From assembly GCF_003568845.1 (NCBI RefSeq), contig NZ_CP030127.1, positions 589,501 to 653,500 of the forward strand: a stretch of DNA of 64,000 nt, in the 5' to 3' direction. How positions within the stretch are numbered: position 1 is the stretch's first letter; each line of letters opens with the position of its first letter. Position numbers and translations under genes: made by a program. The stretch comes from Indioceanicola profundi. Lineage in GTDB: Bacteria > Pseudomonadota > Alphaproteobacteria > Azospirillales > Azospirillaceae. Below the pieces are notes generated by a model. The model was not told the DNA's origin, ran no database searches, and saw nothing but the letters and a program-made list of their open reading frames with translations. Positions 60,867 through 64,000 of this stretch are shown piece by piece.

Positions 60867-61946
60867 ATGGCGGACAGCCAGGACCAGCACCAGAAAACCG
60901 AGGAGCCGACGCAGCGGAAACTGGAAGAGGCGCGGCGACGCGGCGACGTGCCGATCAGCCGCGACCTCTACACACTCGGCATGGTTCTCGCAGCACTGAT
61001 CCTGTTCGGCGGACTGGGGCCTGGGATGGCCGCCGAGATGGCGGACTTGCTGCTGCCCTTTGTGGAGAATGCTCCCGGGCTCGTCCTCTCCAATCCTGCG
61101 GACGGATTCCGTGTCCTGTCCTATTTGCTGGGCAAGGCTGGACTTATCCTGCTGCCGGCAGCGGCGGTTCTGGTCGGAGCTGCGCTGGCGGCGGCGTTCA
61201 TCCAGGGCAATCTGCTGGTCGCGGGCGACCGTATCCAGCCGAAGCTGGAACGGATCAGCCCGATGAAGGGCTGGAAGCGGCTGTTCTCGCTGAAGACCCT
61301 GGTCGAGTGGTTGAAGGGCCTGACCAAAGTGGCGGCCGTTACTGTCGCGCTGGCGGTGGTCATCGGCCCGGAACTGCACCGTGCGGAGATGATGGCCTCG
61401 GCTGATGCGGCAGCCATTGCCGGTCTTCTGACGGACGTTACGCTGCGCCTTCTCCTTGCCGTCCTGGTGGCGAGTCTTGCCATCGCTCTGGTCGATCTGG
61501 TCTGGCAGAACATCTCCTGGCGTCGCCAGCAGCGTATGACCCTGCAGGAACTGAAGGACGAATTCCGGCAGTCGGAAGGCGACCCGCACCTCAAGGCCAG
61601 GATCAAACAACTCCGCCGCGACCGGGCACGCAAACGCATGTTTGCGGAGCTTCCGACGGCGACCGTGGTGATTACCAACCCGACGCATTTCGCCGTTGCC
61701 CTCCGCTACGACCTGTCCCAGGCGCCTGCCCCGCAGTGCGTCGCAAAGGGGACGGATCTGGTCGCGCTCCGTATCCGCGAAGTAGCAGGCGGGCATGGTA
61801 TCGCCATCGTCGAAAACCCGCCTCTTGCCAGGGCCTTGTATAAGTCCGTCGAGATTGGCGAGGAGGTGTCACCCGAACATTACATCGCGGTGGCCGAGGT
61901 CATCAGTTATGTGGTCAGCCTGAAGGCCAGCGCGGTTCAGACCTGA
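60867..61946 (+). CDS. flhB: Flagellar export switch protein FlhB
   Basis: This 359-aa protein has four membrane helices and a cytoplasmic domain with the self-cleaving NPTH motif at residues 271-274 (TVVITNPTHFAVALRY). The N-terminus EEPTQRKLEEARRRGDVPIS is typical. Cleavage lets FliK switch export from hook to filament. It is the last gene of the flhA-fliR-flhB unit. Confidence 0.97.
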   Translation: MADSQDQHQKTEEPTQRKLEEARRRGDVPISRDLYTLGMVLAALILFGGLGPGMAAEMADLLLPFVENAPGLVLSNPADGFRVLSYLLGKAGLILLPAAAVLVGAALAAAFIQGNLLVAGDRIQPKLERISPMKGWKRLFSLKTLVEWLKGLTKVAAVTVALAVVIGPELHRAEMMASADAAAIAGLLTDVTLRLLLAVLVASLAIALVDLVWQNISWRRQQRMTLQELKDEFRQSEGDPHLKARIKQLRRDRARKRMFAELPTATVVITNPTHFAVALRYDLSQAPAPQCVAKGTDLVALRIREVAGGHGIAIVENPPLARALYKSVEIGEEVSPEHYIAVAEVISYVVSLKASAVQT

Positions 61947-62035
61947 CACTGGTTTCGTCGCTTTGCCGGTGCCGGACTTGACCCGGCGAGTCCCTGCCTG
62001 CTCTCCTGGTCTGGACCACGGTGGGGGAGGGCGGC

Positions 62036-62467
62036 ATGGATGCGGTGACACGGGCACGTATCAGCAAGCGCGAACGGCAGCGGCGCTGGCGGCAGCGCAA
62101 CATCGAGGACCGCAGCGGACGGCGTGGCACGTCCGTCGTGGCGCACCTGAACGACATCGAAATCGCGTTGCTGGACAAGCTGGCGATCGACGACTACAAG
62201 CGCCGGCCCTGTGGGCGTGATGATGGAGCGGACCTGTCGCCGCCGTCCCGATCCAGGGCGATCCGACTGCTGATCCGGCGGGTACTGGATCTCGGTCTGG
62301 TGGACCCGGCCGAACTCGGGCCTTTGATCCCGCTGAAGGATGAGATGGGCTCATTCTGGAGCCTGGAAACCTGTTGGCGGCGCGCCAGCCGGGACCGGCG
62401 ATCTGGCGTGGATGACAATGGCGAGTTGATGGAACAGCCGGAGCCACCCTGGCGCCCAAAGGCATGA
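62036..62467 (+). CDS. Ribbon-helix-helix-like unknown protein
   Basis: This 143-aa basic protein starts MDAVTRARISKRERQRRWRQ behind GGGAGGGC. VVAHLNDIEIALLDKLAIDD followed, after a 15-residue insert, by SRSRAIRLLIRRVLDLGLVD has the strand-helix-helix pattern of MetJ/Arc repressors. That would make it a DNA-binding regulator, but the insert is unusual and no named family comes to mind. It follows flhB by 89 bp on the same strand. Confidence 0.6.
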   Translation: MDAVTRARISKRERQRRWRQRNIEDRSGRRGTSVVAHLNDIEIALLDKLAIDDYKRRPCGRDDGADLSPPSRSRAIRLLIRRVLDLGLVDPAELGPLIPLKDEMGSFWSLETCWRRASRDRRSGVDDNGELMEQPEPPWRPKA

Positions 62468-63063
62468 TACATCAGGTGGTTTCGTCTAATCACCGCATGG
62501 ATGTGGCCTGAGTACGGGGCTGAATGCGCTTGGCTGGTTGTAAGGGGCGTGCAGAGGTGGGCCTCTTTGACCGGATGCCGCTTTGTTTGGAGTGGTATTG
62601 TTTTTGATGTGGGTATTTTGGGCGGAGTGGGCAGGCTGCTATTAGTTTTAGACTGTAATAAACCGTCTACGCGTAGACGGCTAAGCATGAAGATCAGCAA
62701 TAAGCTCTAGAAACACCACCCCTCCCACCCGAACCACCCCACTGGCTTTTGCCCCCCGTCGCAGAGGGGGCTACCTGCCGCTGGCCTGGACTCATCTCAA
62801 TTCCGACCTTTGAAGCAGAGGGACCCTTCTGTCGGCTTCAAATCAGAATCGCCCTCATGCCGAATGCTTCAAAAGCTGCATCCAGCGGGAAACGGGAAGA
62901 AGCTATGGCATGGGGTGTCGCCGTCTAATCCGGATGGAGCAATCCTGATCTGGCGAGGTGGTACTCCGGCCTTCCCAGTCGGGTGAGCTACCTGGACAGT
63001 GGCGAATTCCGTTCCACCATCAACTTCACGCCAACAGGTTCTCGAAGTGGATGTGGGGATTGG
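62468..63063. other. 596-bp gene-poor region with palindromes
   Basis: No frame is convincing, and base composition is lower in GC than the rest, especially 62500-62720. It contains a perfect 18-bp palindrome CCGTCTACGCGTAGACGG (62663-62680), and a GCCCCC/GGGGGC hairpin (62751-62771). GCTTCAAA occurs at 62835 and 62866 with its inverse TTTGAAGC at 62809. It may hold control sites for the downstream desaturase or be the remains of a transferred segment. Confidence 0.5.
62663..62680. promoter_or_regulatory. Perfect 18-bp palindrome, possible operator
   Basis: CCGTCTACGCGTAGACGG reads the same on both strands. It lies about 200 bp after the ribbon-helix-helix-like gene, within AT-richer DNA. 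A dimeric repressor site is possible; the binder is unknown. Confidence 0.4.
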
Positions 63064-64000
63064 ATGAGCCGTAGACTGGTGGTGATCGGTGCCGGCCCGG
63101 GTGGCCTGACGGCTTCCCTGCTTTTGGCGGCAGGCGGGGCGGACGTCACCCTTATCGAAAGGCAAAATCGGGTCGGCGGCCGATCCGGATGCATTGAGGC
63201 CGAGGGTTTCCGCTTCGACATCGGGCCGACTTTCTTCCTTTATCCGCGCATCCTGCGTGAAATCTTCAGGGCATGCGGCGCCGACCTGGACCGGGAGGTG
63301 GAGCTTATCCGCCTGGATCCGCTCTACCGGCTCGCCTTCGAAGACGCGGCCGGCCGTCATACGGAAGATCTCAGGGTCTGGAACGATCCGGACAAGCTCG
63401 CGGCGGAGATTGCGCGCCTTTCTCCGGAAGACGCGCCGCGCCTGGAGCTGTTCCGGCGGGACAATCGGATGAAGCTGGAGGCTTTCCGGCCGGTGCTGGA
63501 GCGGCCCTTCCGCGGCTTGCACGACCTCATGGCCCCGCCCGTGCTGAAAGCCCTGCGCCATCTGCGTCCGTGGGCGAGCGTGGATGAGGATCTGGGGCGC
63601 TATTTTCAGGACCCGCGGATACGGCTGGCCTTCTCCTTCCAGTCCAAATATCTCGGCATGAGCCCGTTCCGGTGCCCGAGCCTTTTCACCATCCTCTCAT
63701 TCCTTGAGCATGAGCACGGCGTCTGGCACCCGCGCGGCGGCTGCAACATGGTCATGGACGCCATGGCTCGCGTGGCCCGGAGGATGGGGGTGCAGATTCA
63801 GCTCGGCGAGGAGGTGAAGTCGATCACCTTCGACGGTCGCCGCGCCAAGGGCGTAGTCACCTCGGAATCCGAATATCCGGCGGATGCGGTGGTGATCGGT
63901 GCTGACTTCGCGCAGGCGATGAACAGGCTGGTGCCGGACCGGCTGCGGCGACGCTGGTCCGACGCGAAGATCGCGACCAAGAAGTTTTCCTGCTCCACCT
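63064..64000 (+). CDS. CrtI-family FAD-dependent desaturase, 5' part
   Basis: The gene runs off the window end; 312 residues are visible. The N-terminus MSRRLVVIGAGPGGLTASLL has the FAD-binding GxGxxG, followed by LIERQNRVGGRSG and FRFDIGPTFFLYPRILREIF. This layout is the phytoene desaturase/carotenoid oxidoreductase class. WHPRGGCNMVMDAMARVARR is the usual later segment. A substrate in carotenoid or other isoprenoid metabolism is likely, but the exact step cannot be told from half the chain and no other crt gene is visible. Confidence 0.85.
   Translation, partial: MSRRLVVIGAGPGGLTASLLLAAGGADVTLIERQNRVGGRSGCIEAEGFRFDIGPTFFLYPRILREIFRACGADLDREVELIRLDPLYRLAFEDAAGRHTEDLRVWNDPDKLAAEIARLSPEDAPRLELFRRDNRMKLEAFRPVLERPFRGLHDLMAPPVLKALRHLRPWASVDEDLGRYFQDPRIRLAFSFQSKYLGMSPFRCPSLFTILSFLEHEHGVWHPRGGCNMVMDAMARVARRMGVQIQLGEEVKSITFDGRRAKGVVTSESEYPADAVVIGADFAQAMNRLVPDRLRRRWSDAKIATKKFSCST

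Noticed and set aside
62501-62710. 69-codon plus-strand frame in the gene-poor strip
   Set aside because: No ribosome site, atypical Trp/Cys/Val composition and it contains the palindrome; not supported as a gene.
1-64000. tRNA, rRNA, CRISPR arrays and prophage structural genes
   Set aside because: I looked for cloverleaf-like and regularly spaced repeats and for phage motifs and saw none; a dedicated search would be needed for weak cases.

Overview
The window looks like a high-GC alphaproteobacterial chromosome, probably from the Azospirillaceae/Rhodospirillales side. Three things point there: the flaF/flbT flagellin regulators, a CtrA/FtcR-type regulator inside the flagellar genes, and a chemosensory operon laid out like the che3 cluster I recall from Rhodospirillum centenum. 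The family assignment is an inference. I see no rRNA, tRNA or CRISPR.

Layout. (1) 182-955: ferredoxin-NADP reductase. (2) 991-10832, minus strand: a tightly overlapping chemosensory operon (response regulator, CheW-like, CheR-TPR, CheW, MCP, CheA-REC, CheB, then a REC-REC-PAS-HWE kinase as last gene). (3) 11030-15724: membrane glycosyltransferase, HU, secreted GH16 glucanase with an RTX-like module, and a small unknown. (4) 15879-26365: flagellar genes fliK, flgD, an XRE/S24-like regulator, a FliL-like protein, flgH, flgA, flgG, flgF, a 756-aa TPR protein, motA, motB. (5) 26367-27410: a complete IS481-family element sitting exactly on the motB stop codon. (6) 27511-34158: small membrane proteins, epimerase, methyltransferase, glycosyltransferase, a small HWE-like kinase and an SGNH hydrolase with an RTX-like tail. 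(7) 34272-44582: flgE, flgK, flgL, the CtrA/FtcR-like regulator, flgI, flgJ/cheL-like, flgN-like, flagellin, flaF, flbT, flaG-like, DUF1217. (8) 44568-48882: TonB-dependent receptor, YfiR-family protein and hybrid kinase. (9) 49032-52746: fliI, then flgB, flgC, fliE, fliQ and a lytic transglycosylase. (10) 52759-57709: bacteriophytochrome, response regulator and multi-PAS HWE hybrid kinase. (11) 57960-61946: flhA, fliR, flhB. (12) 62036 to the end: a ribbon-helix-helix-like protein, a gene-poor stretch and a truncated CrtI-family desaturase.

How it works together. The flagellar genes cover rod, rings, hook, filament, stator and much of the export gate. The MS-ring, C-ring and fliP/fliH genes are absent, so this is part of a system completed elsewhere. 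Almost every flagellar transcription unit is preceded by a TTAA-type box with 7-bp spacing to a second half (the CtrA-like pattern). Several also carry a GTTTCC-N4-GGAAAC dyad. The cluster encodes its own CtrA/FtcR-like regulator with an unusual receiver domain, so a locally encoded CtrA-type circuit is the most interesting hypothesis here. The phytochrome, YfiR and chemosensory modules interleaved with motility and polysaccharide genes suggest a locus for switching between motile and sessile or cyst-like states. That last point is inference only.
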